Shown piece after piece: positions 8,367-18,161 of a stretch of 64,000 nt of DNA; position 1 is the stretch's first letter, and every line of letters starts with the position of its first letter. The position numbers and the translations under genes were made by a program. This DNA comes from Christiangramia forsetii KT0803. GTDB lineage: Bacteria; Bacteroidota; Bacteroidia; Flavobacteriales; Flavobacteriaceae. The stretch covers positions 434,001 through 498,000 of the forward strand of contig NC_008571.1 of assembly GCF_000060345.1 (NCBI RefSeq). The letters are read 5' to 3'. Under the pieces are notes generated by a model, which worked only from the letters and a program-made list of their open reading frames with translations, was not told the DNA's origin and did no database searches.

Positions 8367-10619
8367 TTAGTCTTTATTCTCTCTTGGTTTTCTATCGTCA
8401 CGACGATTATCGCGACCACGGTTATCTCTACCACGATTATTATCGCGAGATCCACGTTTGTCATCTCTGTCTCTAGGAGCTCTTTCTTTATAACCTTCAG
8501 GTTTTTCCATCAAAGCTTTTCTAGAAACTTTATCTTTTCTTGTTTTAGGATCAAGACCAAAATACTTAACATCTAGTACATCACCTAATTTAAGAACATC
8601 GTTCACATCATTGGTACGTTCCCATGCTAATTCAGAAATATGAAGTAATACTTCGTTCCCCGGAGCATCCATATATTCTACCACAGCACCAAAATCAAGA
8701 ACTTTGATCACTTTTACTTCGTAAACACTTCCTTTTTCTGGCTTAAAAGTGATAGATTCTATCTTAGCGATAACCTTATCAATTCCTTCCTGCTCAGTTC
8801 CAAGAATTTCTATAATTCCTTCTTCAGTTACCGGATCTTCATTAATTACAATAGTTGTTCCGGTTTCTTTTTGTAATTCTTGAATCACTTTTCCTCCAGG
8901 TCCAATCAATGCACCGATGAATTCATTAGGAATTCTTCTGGTAATCATTTTGGGTGCGTATGCTTTCACGTCTGCATTAGGTTGAGCGATAGTATCGGTC
9001 AATTTCTCTAAGATATGTAATCTTCCGTCACGCGCTTGTTTCAAGGCATTCACTAAGATTTCGTAAGATAATCCTTTAACTTTGATGTCCATTTGGCAAG
9101 CGGTAATCCCATCGGCAGTACCTGTGACTTTAAAGTCCATATCACCTAAATGATCTTCATCACCTAAAATGTCAGATAAAACTGCATATTTTCCGGAGTC
9201 ACCATCAGAAATTAATCCCATTGCAATTCCAGAAACTGGTTTTTTCATTTGAACCCCTGCATCCATCAATGCCATTGTACCTGCACAAACAGTTGCCATA
9301 GAAGAAGAACCGTTAGATTCTAATACTTCAGAAACTACTCTTACAGTATAAGGGCATTCCTCTGGAATCATTCCTTTTAGTGCACGTTGCGCCAGGTTAC
9401 CGTGACCTACTTCACGACGGGAAGTACCACGAATTGGTCTGGCTTCACCTGTACAAAAAGGAGGGAAGTTATAATGTAAATAGAAACGCTCTTCACCTTC
9501 GTGTGATGGCATATCTATTTGGTTTGCATCTCTTGAAGTTCCCAAAGTTACAGTAGCTAAGGCTTGAGTTTCGCCACGTGTAAAAATCGAAGACCCATGA
9601 ACCGATGGTAAATAATCTACTTCACACCAGATGTCACGAACCTCGTCAGTCTTACGGCCATCTAAACGAATACCTTCATTAAGTGTAAGGTCGCGAACGG
9701 CAGCTTTTTCAGCTTTTCTGTAGTAGTCAGACACTAAGTCGCCATATTCTTCTAATTCTTCTTCAGAGAATGATGCTTTTACTTCTTCTTTAATGCTCGC
9801 AAATGCATCAGTACGCTCTTTTTTAGATGAACCCGCTTTTGCCACAGCATAGACTTTATCATAAGCCATATCGTGCACCTTTTTCACTAAATCTTCATTT
9901 TCAGGAGCATCTTCATATTCACGAACTTCTTTTCTACCGAAAGCATCGGCTAAACGATGTTGTGCTTCAATTTGAACCTTAATAGCTTCATGAGCGAACT
10001 TAATGGCTTCTACCATGTCCTCTTCAGAAATCTCGTCCATTTCACCTTCTACCATCATTACAGAATCTGCAGAGGCACCAATCATCATTTCGATGTCTGA
10101 TTCAGCTAATTGCGCTCTAGTTGGGTTGATGATAAACTCACCATTAACACGACCAACTCTAGCTTCAGAAATTGCGCATTCAAATGGAAAGTCTGAAAGT
10201 TGAATGGCTGCAGAAGCTGCTAAACCAGCCATAGCTTCTGGCATCACCTCATCATCATGAGACATCAATTGGATCATTACCTGCGTTTCTGCGCTATAAT
10301 CTTTCGGGAATAATGGACGTAAAACGCGATCTACTAAACGCATGGTTAATACTTCGCCATCACTTGGTCTTGCTTCTCTTTTGAAGAAACCACCGGGATA
10401 ACGACCAGCTGCTGCAAATTTTTCGCGATAATCTACCGTTAATGGTAAGAAAGGTAAATCTTTTTGTTCGTAGTTGGAAACTACGGTACAAAGCAACATA
10501 CATTTTCCTGATTGCACTACAACGCTACCGTGAGCTTGTTTTGCTAATTTTCCGGTTTCGATCGAGATTTCTCTTCCATCTCCAAGATCGATAACCTCCT
10601 TAAATGTTTTTGGAATCAT
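8367..10619 (-). CDS. pnp: Polyribonucleotide nucleotidyltransferase (PNPase)
   Basis: 750 residues, somewhat longer than the E. coli enzyme. It is a 3'-5' phosphorolytic exoribonuclease acting on mRNA. Two RNase PH cores surround a helical linker (first core about 1-230, second about 315-545, with [15 protein letters not shown] and the metal-binding [15 protein letters not shown]), followed by a KH domain ([20 protein letters not shown]) and an S1 domain ([20 protein letters not shown]). The C-terminal about 45 residues are an Arg/Asp/Asn-rich disordered tail that probably adds RNA affinity. It follows rpsO, the classical order, but an rpsO terminator and a long own leader separate the two. 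Confidence 0.97.
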   Translation of the reverse strand: MIPKTFKEVIDLGDGREISIETGKLAKQAHGSVVVQSGKCMLLCTVVSNYEQKDLPFLPLTVDYREKFAAAGRYPGGFFKREARPSDGEVLTMRLVDRVLRPLFPKDYSAETQVMIQLMSHDDEVMPEAMAGLAASAAIQLSDFPFECAISEARVGRVNGEFIINPTRAQLAESDIEMMIGASADSVMMVEGEMDEISEEDMVEAIKFAHEAIKVQIEAQHRLADAFGRKEVREYEDAPENEDLVKKVHDMAYDKVYAVAKAGSSKKERTDAFASIKEEVKASFSEEELEEYGDLVSDYYRKAEKAAVRDLTLNEGIRLDGRKTDEVRDIWCEVDYLPSVHGSSIFTRGETQALATVTLGTSRDANQIDMPSHEGEERFYLHYNFPPFCTGEARPIRGTSRREVGHGNLAQRALKGMIPEECPYTVRVVSEVLESNGSSSMATVCAGTMALMDAGVQMKKPVSGIAMGLISDGDSGKYAVLSDILGDEDHLGDMDFKVTGTADGITACQMDIKVKGLSYEILVNALKQARDGRLHILEKLTDTIAQPNADVKAYAPKMITRRIPNEFIGALIGPGGKVIQELQKETGTTIVINEDPVTEEGIIEILGTEQEGIDKVIAKIESITFKPEKGSVYEVKVIKVLDFGAVVEYMDAPGNEVLLHISELAWERTNDVNDVLKLGDVLDVKYFGLDPKTRKDKVSRKALMEKPEGYKERAPRDRDDKRGSRDNNRGRDNRGRDNRRDDRKPRENKD

Positions 10620-10621
10620 AA

Positions 10622-10795
10622 TAATTTTGAATTCTTGATCTGAATAACTTCAACCAGATCTTTTTGTTAAACAAAGGTCTCCGCCATCCGGACGGCCGGG
10701 CTGTGTTGTGTGTAGTTGTTTGTGGACCAATGAAAAACTACCCCTTTGGGCGACAATTTTTGAAAACCTGAATTTATTCAGGACAAATTTATATA
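10622..10795 (-). promoter_or_regulatory. pnp 5' leader with possible -7 box
   Basis: On the minus strand TAAATTTG at 10791-10784 matches the Bacteroidota -7 consensus and would give a leader of about 160 nt. The leader includes a GC-rich segment (10682-10700, CCGCCATCCGGACGGCCGG on the plus strand) that can form an imperfect hairpin. PNPase autoregulates through its leader in E. coli; any parallel here is inference. No -33 element is evident. Confidence 0.35.
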
Positions 10796-10821
10796 TAAAA
10801 AAAGGGGGCATAAAGCCCCCT
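10796..10821 (-). terminator. rpsO terminator
   Basis: A 7-bp stem AGGGGGC (10803-10809) / GCCCCCT (10815-10821) with a 5-nt loop, followed on the minus strand by a run of T. It lies 6 bp past the rpsO stop codon. Confidence 0.9.
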
Positions 10822-10826
10822 GAAAA

Positions 10827-11096
10827 TTATTTTCTTAATCCTAGTTCCTTCACGATGGCACGATACCTAATGATATCCTTTTTCATCAAATAGTCTAGTA
10901 GACTTCTTCTTTTACCAACCAACATTACCAGAGAGCGTTCTGTATTATAATCTTTACGATTTGTTTTCAGGTGTTCTGATAAGTGGGCAATTCGGTGAGT
11001 AAACAATGCAATCTGTCCTTCAGCAGAACCGGTATCGTTTTTACCTTTACCATGCTTTGAGAAGATCTCTTCTTTTTTTTCACTAGTTAAATACAT
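10827..11096 (-). CDS. rpsO: 30S ribosomal protein S15
   Basis: 89 residues, the standard length. Hallmark segments are present: DTGSAEGQIALFTHRIAHLSEH with the 16S rRNA helix-binding residues, and the C-terminal LVGKRRSLLDYL and YRAIVKELGLRK. It binds the central domain of 16S rRNA early in 30S assembly. A -7 box (minus-strand TATCTTTG, 11156-11149) lies about 53 bp upstream; the leader contains a small GACAG/CTGTC hairpin (around 11129-11143). Confidence 0.98.
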   Translation of the reverse strand: MYLTSEKKEEIFSKHGKGKNDTGSAEGQIALFTHRIAHLSEHLKTNRKDYNTERSLVMLVGKRRSLLDYLMKKDIIRYRAIVKELGLRK

Positions 11097-11148
11097 TCCA
11101 ATATTATTTAAATGATTTTTATGTATGGACAGTTTTTCTGTCAGGCGG

Positions 11149-11156
11149 CAAAGATA
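11149..11156 (-). promoter_or_regulatory. Putative -7 box for rpsO
   Basis: TATCTTTG on the minus strand, an exact TAnnTTTG match, in the intergenic gap between accD and rpsO. Confidence 0.5.
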
Positions 11157-11207
11157 CTACTAATTTAAAAAATACCTATTTAAACCGCTATTATTATTTT
11201 GTGCTAA

Positions 11208-12065
11208 TTAAGCTCTTACCGGTTGATTCTGAATAAGATCGAGGTAAAGATTTATTTTATTTTTAAGTTCAGAACGTTTGGTAATGAAGTCTAAAAAGCC
11301 TTTCTCTTTTAAAAATTCAGAGGTTTGAAAATCTTTTGGAAGATCTTTTCCTGTAGTGTCCTTTACTACACGCGGTCCCGCAAACCCAATCAATGCGCCG
11401 GGTTCAGAAATATTGATGTCACCTAACATAGCGAAAGAAGCTGTTGTTCCTCCAGTTGTTGGATCTGTAGCTAAAGATATGTAAGGGATTTTAGCGTCTG
11501 CTAGCTGAGCTAATTTAACCGAAGTTTTTGCCAATTGCATTAAAGAAAGTGCTGCTTCCTGCATTCTAGCTCCTCCAGATTTAGAAATGATCATAAAAGG
11601 AAGCTTGTTTTTTAAAGCGTAATCTGCAGCGCGAGCAATTTTCTCACCTACTACAGATCCCATACTTCCCCCTACAAATTTAAAATCCATACAGGCAATT
11701 ACCAGATCATTACCCTTAGATTTTCCAACCGCACAGCGCACAGCATCTTTCAATCCTGTTTTTTCCTGGGCAGCTTTTAACCGGTCAGTATACTTTTTGG
11801 TATCTTCAAAATCCAGTGGATCTTTAGAAGTCATACCTTTATCAAGCTCCTTATATTTGTTATCGTCAAAAAGAATTTTGAAGTATTCATTACTACCAAT
11901 CCTCACATGATATCCATCCTCTGGGCTCACATAAAAATTACTCTCTAATTGTTCAGCATCAACAATTTTTCCTGTTGGTGATTTATACCATAAACCCTTT
12001 GGAACATCTTTCTTGTGTTCTGTTGGAGTTTGGATTCCTTTTTGTGTTCTTTTAAACCAAGCCAT
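11208..12065 (-). CDS. accD: Acetyl-CoA carboxylase carboxyltransferase subunit beta
   Basis: 285 residues from the ATG at 12065 (MAWFKR); an in-frame TTG nine bases upstream is less likely. With AccA it transfers the carboxyl group from carboxybiotin to acetyl-CoA in the first step of fatty acid synthesis. The crotonase-fold core is intact: [19 protein letters not shown], the oxyanion-hole glycines in [20 protein letters not shown] and GFAGPRVV. The N-terminal zinc ribbon is degenerate: the four Cys positions of E. coli AccD (KCxxC, VCPxC) are Ser29, Gly32, Ser47 and Asp50 here (KSPTGK and VSPED). The fba terminator lies just upstream, so transcription starts close to the gene. Confidence 0.96.
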   Translation of the reverse strand: MAWFKRTQKGIQTPTEHKKDVPKGLWYKSPTGKIVDAEQLESNFYVSPEDGYHVRIGSNEYFKILFDDNKYKELDKGMTSKDPLDFEDTKKYTDRLKAAQEKTGLKDAVRCAVGKSKGNDLVIACMDFKFVGGSMGSVVGEKIARAADYALKNKLPFMIISKSGGARMQEAALSLMQLAKTSVKLAQLADAKIPYISLATDPTTGGTTASFAMLGDINISEPGALIGFAGPRVVKDTTGKDLPKDFQTSEFLKEKGFLDFITKRSELKNKINLYLDLIQNQPVRA

Positions 12066-12106
12066 TTCGTTCAATTTTTACCTACAGATTTTCAATTTTA
12101 TGGCAA

Positions 12107-12138
12107 TAAAAAACAGCCTTTCAGAAAAAAAGGCTGTT
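12107..12138 (-). terminator. fba terminator
   Basis: A perfect 9-bp stem (AACAGCCTT at 12112-12120 with AAGGCTGTT at 12130-12138) followed on the minus strand by TTTTATTG; 9 bp after the fba stop codon. Confidence 0.85.
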
Positions 12139-12146
12139 AGTTTATT

Positions 12147-13214
12147 TTATAATGTATTCACATTGTTCAAGTCCTCAAAAGCTTTCTTTAAACGAGTCTT
12201 GAAAGTAAGCTCTCCTTCACGAAGCCATTTGCGAGGATCATAATATTTTTTGTTAGGGACATCGTCACCATCTGGGTTTCCAATTTGATTTGCGAGATAG
12301 TCTTTCTTGTCACCCATATAATCTCTAATTCCTTCAAGAAATGCATACTGAAGATCGGTATCAATGTTCATTTTAATAACACCGTAACCAATCGCTTCAC
12401 GAATCTCTTCAACGGTAGATCCACTTCCACCATGAAACACAAAATCGATATGGTTTTCTTCAACGTTATATTTCTTGGTAATATATTCCTGTGAATTCTT
12501 AAGAATTTTTGGAGTCAATTTCACATTTCCGGGTTTATATACCCCGTGTACATTTCCAAAAGCTGCAGCAATCGTGAATTGATCACTTACTTTGCTAAGT
12601 TCTTCGTATGCATAGGCAACTTCTTCTGGTTGTGTATACAATTTTGATGAATCTACATCCGTATTATCCACACCATCTTCTTCACCTCCAGTAATTCCTA
12701 ATTCAATTTCCAGAGTCATGCCCATTTTAGACATTCTCTTCAAATACTTTTTACAGATTTCTATGTTCTCTTCCAATGATTCTTCTGAAAGATCTATCAT
12801 ATGAGAGCTATACAGAGGTTTACCAAATTGCTCGTAATGCTTTTCACTCGCATCTAACAATCCGTCAATCCATGGAAGTAGTTTTTTAGCACAATGGTCG
12901 GTATGCATTATTACTGTTGCACCATATACTTTCGCCATTTCATGCACATGTTTTGCACCTGCAACGCCTCCTGCTATGGCAGCTTTTTCATTATCGTTAG
13001 AAAGTCCTTTACCTGCATTAAACTGAGCTCCACCATTAGAAAACTGAATGATCACAGGGGATTTTAATTCAGCAGCTGTCTCCAGCACAGCATTCACACT
13101 ACTGGAACCAATTACATTTACTGCGGGAAGGGCAAAACCTTTTTCCTTCGCATAATTAAAAATTTCCTGAACTTCTTTTCCTGTGGCTACGCCTGGTTTA
13201 ATATTGTGACTCAT
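12147..13214 (-). CDS. fba: Class II fructose-bisphosphate aldolase
   Basis: 355 residues, typical of the class IIA Zn2+ enzyme. It splits fructose 1,6-bisphosphate into glyceraldehyde 3-phosphate and dihydroxyacetone phosphate, and runs the reverse reaction in gluconeogenesis. Zinc ligands and signatures are visible: MHTDHCAKKLLPWIDGLL with the catalytic Asp and a zinc-binding His, LEIELGITGGEEDGVDN, the His in FGNVHGVY, and the phosphate-binding FHGGSGST. The ATG at 13214 is preceded by a -7 box at 13243-13236. A single-gene transcript is likely, since a terminator follows. Confidence 0.97.
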   Translation of the reverse strand: MSHNIKPGVATGKEVQEIFNYAKEKGFALPAVNVIGSSSVNAVLETAAELKSPVIIQFSNGGAQFNAGKGLSNDNEKAAIAGGVAGAKHVHEMAKVYGATVIMHTDHCAKKLLPWIDGLLDASEKHYEQFGKPLYSSHMIDLSEESLEENIEICKKYLKRMSKMGMTLEIELGITGGEEDGVDNTDVDSSKLYTQPEEVAYAYEELSKVSDQFTIAAAFGNVHGVYKPGNVKLTPKILKNSQEYITKKYNVEENHIDFVFHGGSGSTVEEIREAIGYGVIKMNIDTDLQYAFLEGIRDYMGDKKDYLANQIGNPDGDDVPNKKYYDPRKWLREGELTFKTRLKKAFEDLNNVNTL

Positions 13215-13235
13215 AACTTTTGTTGATTAAGCATA

Positions 13236-13243
13236 CAAAAATA
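13236..13243 (-). promoter_or_regulatory. Putative -7 box for fba
   Basis: TATTTTTG on the minus strand, an exact TAnnTTTG match, 21 bp upstream of the fba start. No obvious TTG at -33. Confidence 0.45.
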
Positions 13244-13258
13244 AGAAAATAAACTGGC

Positions 13259-15823
13259 TTAGAAAGGATAATTAATACCTACGTTATAAACCGCATGGTT
13301 GAAATTATAATCTTTAAACCAGCGTTCTCCCTTAGGTCTTGCAGGATCGTGCGTTTTAAAACCTATATCGAATCTTAAGACGAAAAAGTTAAAGTCATAT
13401 CTCAGGCCAAAACCACTTCCTATGGCAAGTTCTTCCAAGTCTTGCAATCCTTCAAAAACAAATTCTTCAGAAGTACTTGAATCTAATACGTTCCAGATAT
13501 TTCCGACATCTACAAAAAGGGCTCCTTTGAAATCTTCAATTAAGCCAAACCGGTATTCTCCATTAAACGCAAGTTTCATATTAGCTTCATTGAACTCTAA
13601 AATACTACCACTGCTTCCGGGTCCCAGATCATAAGCCTGCCATGCGCGATTATCATTTGGCCCACCTGCAAAAAATGTCTTGGTGATGGGGATACTATTA
13701 GAATTTCCATATGGTATTGCAATTCCTCCGAAAGCTCTGGCCGCAAAAATCTGATCCTTGCCAATATCCCAATGTTTTATAAAATCGACTTCTGTTTTAA
13801 TATATTGGGAATATGCGACACCAATAACTTTACTATTTCCCTGTTCGTTTTGTTCATAATTAAAAACATTAGATAATGCTGAAAGCACATTCCCGGCTGT
13901 TTCAACTTTAAAACGAAATCTTGAAAATTCCTTATCATAAAGGCTTTCTCTGGTATTCCATAAATAAGTGAAATTAGAGGCGAATATTAAATTGTTTTCT
14001 GTTAATCGTAATTTACGCTCAGATATATCTAGTACATTGAAAAAATCATCCTGATTTAATCCGGTATTTGGGAAATCATCTGAAACTACATAATTTATAA
14101 ATTCATCTGCTTCATTAGGAATAGCCAACGTAGGTTCCCCTGCAGGATCGTTGAATTCAAAATTACTACGCTGCGCGATGTCATTCAATTCGTCAAATGA
14201 ATTTCGGTATACGTTAAAGTAGTTCTCTGTATTTAAATTACGGACATACTGAATATTTAATAGATCAAAACTGTTTGAGAGTCTTTTGGAAGGTTTCCAG
14301 GCATAATTTAGTATTCCTGAAAATGTTTGTTTATCCAAACCAATATTTCTCTGGGTGCTAAATCCAAGACTCATATTGGTAAAAGGGGACATGTATTTCG
14401 GGATTATTTTTTCGGTATTGAGAGGTAAAAATATTCTAGGCAGGCTAAGTTTCATATCTGCGCCTACTTCAGTAATATCAAAAAAACGGTTGTCATTATT
14501 ACTGCCGGCGGCATCTGTTGATGAGGCGATGCTCCCCCGACCTGAAAATTCTAAATTTTCGAGTCCGCCGAATATATTTCTAATTAAAAATGATCCTCCA
14601 AATCCAATTCCAAATTCCTGAATATTACTTTGAGAAACATCAAAATCAAAACCTAAGGAATATTTTGGCAGTGGCGTGAGAAAGATATTCGTTACCAAAT
14701 CTGTAGCTGTGCTGTCATCAGGATCTAAAGAGTATTGAATATCAGGGTATTTAAAAACTCTCAGGGCGTTTAGTCTGTTATAGGTTCTTGTTCTATCTAT
14801 ATCGCTATATGTATTTCCCGGTTTTACGAAAATGGCGTCACTTATAGCTTCAGGTTTATAACGCATTTCGTCAAAACTATATAGAGAATAACCCTTGTGG
14901 CTGGCACTATCTGTTATAACCTCATTTCGTTTTGAATACGCATAATCTGTAAAAATATTGACCTTACTAATCTTATGGATTTTAAATGGAACTCTTGAAA
15001 CACTATCACCAATATTATTCCGTTCATTTTTAATAATAAGAGTGGTGTTTAATTTGTGGTTGGTGTCTACAGTGTCTGCATCGAAACTTATATATTCCTG
15101 GTCAAAATTATATACTCCATTGTTTCTGAATAATTGGGAAAGTCGATCTCGCTCTTCATTAAAATCAAGGGTATTGTATTGAATCCCAGGTTTTATAGCG
15201 CTTTCAGCTTTGTATAATTGATAAAGAGAATCCAGAGCTTTGGAGGTGATATCAGTATTAATAGAGTCTAAAATATAAGGTTTATGCGGAGTGACATAAT
15301 ATTCTATCCTGGCTCTTTTTTCTTTATTCTCAATAGGAATTATCTTATAATCGGTTTCTACATTAAACCAACCGTTGTTCCAGTACCAGGATTTTAGTCT
15401 GTTTTCAGATTTTTTTGTGTCTTCTTTGTTTATAATAACAGGAGATTCCCCGGTTCTCTGTAACCACTGATTAAATTCAACTTTAGAGTATAGATATTGA
15501 TCAAATTGCTTTTTTGAAAGCAGATTAATTAATTTTCTTTGCTTTTTTTCGTTTTCTAAAAATTTCTCTGAAAGAATACTGTCAATATTTGGTCTTGCAA
15601 GATTATAAACATGAAGGCCTAATGGAAATCCCAGTATACTTGTATTAGGTTCTTGATAGAGTTGGCTGTATATTTTAGAGTCTTTTACATCCTCCCCGTT
15701 GCTGAAAATTTCATTTTTAACCAGAAGGTGCTGATCAGCATCCAGTCTTTTTACGGCATTACAGCTAATTATTAAGACAAGAGTTAAAAAAAATAATAAT
15801 ATTTTTGCGAAAAGCCGTTTCAA
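13259..15823 (-). CDS. tamL: Translocation and assembly module lipoprotein TamL (Omp85 superfamily)
   Basis: 854 residues. A signal peptide ends in a lipobox (LIIS-Cys21), so the mature protein is a lipoprotein, the feature that separates Bacteroidota TamL from TamA. POTRA-like segments fill the N-terminal half (for example SENRLKSWYWNNGWFNV, IKPGIQYNTLDFNEERDRL and VKPGNTYSDIDRTRTYNRL); the C-terminal half is an Omp85 16-strand barrel with the FFAGGPNDNRAW loop region and a terminal strand ending GINYPF. It is predicted to help insert outer-membrane proteins together with TamB, which is not adjacent here. The start lies 38 bp from the divergent TrmH-family gene. Confidence 0.88.
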   Translation of the reverse strand: MKRLFAKILLFFLTLVLIISCNAVKRLDADQHLLVKNEIFSNGEDVKDSKIYSQLYQEPNTSILGFPLGLHVYNLARPNIDSILSEKFLENEKKQRKLINLLSKKQFDQYLYSKVEFNQWLQRTGESPVIINKEDTKKSENRLKSWYWNNGWFNVETDYKIIPIENKEKRARIEYYVTPHKPYILDSINTDITSKALDSLYQLYKAESAIKPGIQYNTLDFNEERDRLSQLFRNNGVYNFDQEYISFDADTVDTNHKLNTTLIIKNERNNIGDSVSRVPFKIHKISKVNIFTDYAYSKRNEVITDSASHKGYSLYSFDEMRYKPEAISDAIFVKPGNTYSDIDRTRTYNRLNALRVFKYPDIQYSLDPDDSTATDLVTNIFLTPLPKYSLGFDFDVSQSNIQEFGIGFGGSFLIRNIFGGLENLEFSGRGSIASSTDAAGSNNDNRFFDITEVGADMKLSLPRIFLPLNTEKIIPKYMSPFTNMSLGFSTQRNIGLDKQTFSGILNYAWKPSKRLSNSFDLLNIQYVRNLNTENYFNVYRNSFDELNDIAQRSNFEFNDPAGEPTLAIPNEADEFINYVVSDDFPNTGLNQDDFFNVLDISERKLRLTENNLIFASNFTYLWNTRESLYDKEFSRFRFKVETAGNVLSALSNVFNYEQNEQGNSKVIGVAYSQYIKTEVDFIKHWDIGKDQIFAARAFGGIAIPYGNSNSIPITKTFFAGGPNDNRAWQAYDLGPGSSGSILEFNEANMKLAFNGEYRFGLIEDFKGALFVDVGNIWNVLDSSTSEEFVFEGLQDLEELAIGSGFGLRYDFNFFVLRFDIGFKTHDPARPKGERWFKDYNFNHAVYNVGINYPF

Positions 15824-15842
15824 ACATTGACGTTTAGTGGCT

Positions 15843-15873
15843 CAAAAATACATTTTTTTAATGCTTAGCAAAA
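15843..15873 (-). promoter_or_regulatory. tamL promoter (-33/-7)
   Basis: Minus strand: TTTTG (15873-15869), an 18-bp spacer, then TATTTTTG (15850-15843), about 20 bp before the tamL start codon. Both elements match the Bacteroidota consensus. The -33 part lies inside the first codons of the divergent methyltransferase gene. Confidence 0.65.
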
Positions 15874-16601
15874 GCCAGATTAAGTTAATAAAAAGCCTTT
15901 CACAAAAAAAGTTTAGAAATAAACATAAACTCTTTGTAGTTGAAGGATTAAAAGGAGTTCGGGAATTCCTAAATTCTGATTTTGAGTTAGTTTCTCTTTA
16001 TGTTGTAGATGGAGAGTTTGAAGAACATCAACAATTTTTGAATATAATAGACCAAAAGGAATTAAAAAAGATAAGTTTTCTAAAGACTCCTCAGAAAGCT
16101 TTAGCAGTTTTTAAAATTCCGGTAAAGCGAGATCTCAAAATTGGAGATTTGACGGTAGTGTTGGATGGGGTAAGAGATCCCGGAAATTTAGGAACAATAA
16201 TTAGACTATGTGATTGGTTCGGGATTGAAAATCTTATTTGTTCCCTTGATACTGTAGATTGCTATAACCCCAAGGTGGTACAAGCTAGTATGGGTTCTTT
16301 AACCAGAGTGGAAATTTTCTATAGTGATTTGGTTAATGTCCTAGGGGCTCATAAGAATATTCCTGTTTTTGGAACCATGCTTAATGGAGAAAATATTTAT
16401 TCAAAAAAAAAGCCTGATAAAGCCCTTATAGTCATGGGGAATGAGGCTAATGGAATTTCCGAAGAAATCCAGGCTTTGATCTCTAATAAAATTACCATCC
16501 CTCAATTTGGTGAAATACAGGAGACAGAGAGTTTAAATGTTGCGACTGCGACATCTATTATTCTTAGTGAATTTAGAAGAAGTTCTATTATTGAAAAGTA
16601 A
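15861..16601 (+). CDS. TrmH/SpoU-family RNA 2'-O-methyltransferase
   Basis: 246 residues from the ATG at 15861 (MLSKSQIKLIKSL); an in-frame GTG at 15837 would overlap the tamL promoter and is less likely. An N-terminal substrate-binding domain (about 1-95) is followed by the knotted SPOUT domain with its three motifs: DPGNLGTIIRLCDWFG with the conserved Asn and Arg, VMGNEANGIS, and the SAM-binding SLNVATATSIILSEF. It should methylate the ribose 2'-OH of an rRNA or tRNA nucleotide; the family (RlmB/TsnR-like) does not reveal the target. Its last 14 bp overlap the end of porT. Confidence 0.92.
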   Translation: MLSKSQIKLIKSLSQKKFRNKHKLFVVEGLKGVREFLNSDFELVSLYVVDGEFEEHQQFLNIIDQKELKKISFLKTPQKALAVFKIPVKRDLKIGDLTVVLDGVRDPGNLGTIIRLCDWFGIENLICSLDTVDCYNPKVVQASMGSLTRVEIFYSDLVNVLGAHKNIPVFGTMLNGENIYSKKKPDKALIVMGNEANGISEEIQALISNKITIPQFGEIQETESLNVATATSIILSEFRRSSIIEK

Positions 16602-17295
16602 AGTTGATAAATATTGCCCTGGAAGACATTTTTTCAACATTTCCTGTATACAAGCTATTAGGATCAGTATCTCTAATTAGTTCATCGTTAATAGCAAATA
16701 CGCCCCTTATAGATGGTGACAACTTGAAATAATAGAGGTAAAGGTCAATTCCAAAACCAATTTCGTAATAATAAGAGTTTGTGGTCATTCTAAACTGTCC
16801 GGCACTATTATCATCGGGATTATTCTCGTTACTACTTAGATTTATTGAGGTTGATAAGCCACCAACGACGAAAGGTCTAAAGTTATTTAGCCTATTTGCA
16901 TTGAACTTCACAAGCAGTGGGATATGAACATATGTAGAACTAATTTCTCTGTAGGTATTCGCATCTGCCCTCAATGCCTGGAAACCTCTGGTGTTGAAGT
17001 TAACCCCAGGTTCCAGTCTTAGGTCTATGTTGTTGCTGAGTTTTAAATTGCCAACCAGGCCAACATTAAAACCCGTTCTTTTCTCTACCGCAAAATCTTG
17101 ACCAGTTACCGGACTCGGATTATAGTCCTTATAGTCAAAATCAAAATCGTAACTATTGAATCCAAGAAAATATCCCCATGACCATCTTTGTTGGTCAAAA
17201 TTCTGTTGATTTAACACACGCTCTCCAGAAAATATCTGAGCTTGTGCAGTGTGATGACAAATAGCAATAAGAATTATCGCAATTAATTTTCTCAT
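16588..17295 (-). CDS. porT: PorT-family outer-membrane barrel protein (T9SS component)
   Basis: 235 residues from the ATG at 17295 (MRKLIAIILIAICHHTAQAQ, a signal peptide); longer readings start upstream inside ubiE. The mature protein is an 8-strand-type beta barrel with alternating strands (FNVGLVGNLKLSNNIDLRLE, YVHIPLLVKFNA, FRPFVVGGLSTS, YYYEIGFGIDLYLYYFKLSP) ending in a Phe-rich strand. PorT is required for type IX secretion in Porphyromonas and Flavobacterium. It starts 4 bp after the ubiE stop, an arrangement I recall as common in flavobacteria, and the two are probably one operon. Confidence 0.85.
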   Translation of the reverse strand: MRKLIAIILIAICHHTAQAQIFSGERVLNQQNFDQQRWSWGYFLGFNSYDFDFDYKDYNPSPVTGQDFAVEKRTGFNVGLVGNLKLSNNIDLRLEPGVNFNTRGFQALRADANTYREISSTYVHIPLLVKFNANRLNNFRPFVVGGLSTSINLSSNENNPDDNSAGQFRMTTNSYYYEIGFGIDLYLYYFKLSPSIRGVFAINDELIRDTDPNSLYTGNVEKMSSRAIFINFTFQ

Positions 17296-17299
17296 GGTA

Positions 17300-18028
17300 T
17301 TACTTTGAGGCAATATAAATTGTTGAAACGCCAAATGTTTGAGGCAGATCTTTCACATTAATAAACCCGATTTTGGATAAAATATTGTTGAAAGTAATCC
17401 CATATGGGAAATTTGCAGCACTTTCACTTAAATAAGAGTAGGCATCCTTATCTTTTGAGAAAATTTTTCCAATAACCGGTAAAATCAAATTTGAATAAAA
17501 ACAGTAGCCTTGTTTGTAGGGAAATTTCTTAGGTACCGAGGTTTCCAATACTACAAAAATTCCGGTTGGTTTCAAAACTCTAAAAATTTCTTCAAGACCT
17601 TTTTCCAGATTTTCGAAATTTCTAACTCCAAATGCCACCGTGATTGCATCAAATGAGTTGTTTTCAAAAGGTAAATTTTCTGAATCTCCCTGGATCATTT
17701 CAATTTCCACATCAAAATTCTTGTCCGCTATCTTTTTTCGGCCTACCTTCAGCATTCCTTCTGACAGGTCAAGTCCAACGATTCGTTTCGCTCCGGTATT
17801 AGCCATTTGAATAGCAAGATCCCCAGTACCTGTGGCAATATCTAAAATACTATTGGGATTAGTGGCAGCAACTGCGGCCACTACCTTCTTTCTCCAACTC
17901 ACATCGGTTCCAAGAGAAATTACACGGTTAAGCCCATCATAATTGTCTGAAATATTATCAAACATCTGCTCAACCTGTTTCTTTTTAGTGAGTTTGGAAT
18001 CCTTATATGGGGTGACCTTCTTACTCAT
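17300..18028 (-). CDS. ubiE: Demethylmenaquinone methyltransferase (UbiE/MenG)
   Basis: 242 residues from the ATG at 18028 ([11 protein letters not shown]). An in-frame TTG at 18046 falls inside the -7 box and is rejected. UbiE signatures are present: [20 protein letters not shown], the SAM-binding [22 protein letters not shown] and [12 protein letters not shown]. It methylates demethylmenaquinone to menaquinone, the quinone used by the Nqr complex encoded at 45-51 kb. It heads an operon with porT. Confidence 0.96.
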   Translation of the reverse strand: MSKKVTPYKDSKLTKKKQVEQMFDNISDNYDGLNRVISLGTDVSWRKKVVAAVAATNPNSILDIATGTGDLAIQMANTGAKRIVGLDLSEGMLKVGRKKIADKNFDVEIEMIQGDSENLPFENNSFDAITVAFGVRNFENLEKGLEEIFRVLKPTGIFVVLETSVPKKFPYKQGYCFYSNLILPVIGKIFSKDKDAYSYLSESAANFPYGITFNNILSKIGFINVKDLPQTFGVSTIYIASK

Positions 18029-18043
18029 AGAGAAAATTTGTTT

Positions 18044-18051
18044 CAAAGATA
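18044..18051 (-). promoter_or_regulatory. Putative -7 box for ubiE-porT
   Basis: TATCTTTG on the minus strand, an exact TAnnTTTG match, only about 15 bp before the ubiE ATG. This implies a very short leader and settles the start choice. Confidence 0.5.
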
Positions 18052-18130
18052 ACCGATATGCTTAAAATACCTTGTTAATCAATAAAATTTTATGTTTTAT
18101 AATCTGATTTTTCGTTTCTCTAAAATAGCT

Positions 18131-18138
18131 TAACTTTG
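18131..18138 (+). promoter_or_regulatory. Putative -7 box for trkA-trkH
   Basis: TAACTTTG, an exact TAnnTTTG match, 23 bp before the trkA start codon. No clear TTG at the expected -33 distance. Confidence 0.5.
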
Positions 18139-18161
18139 CCTCCACAATTTGAAGCTGTTAT

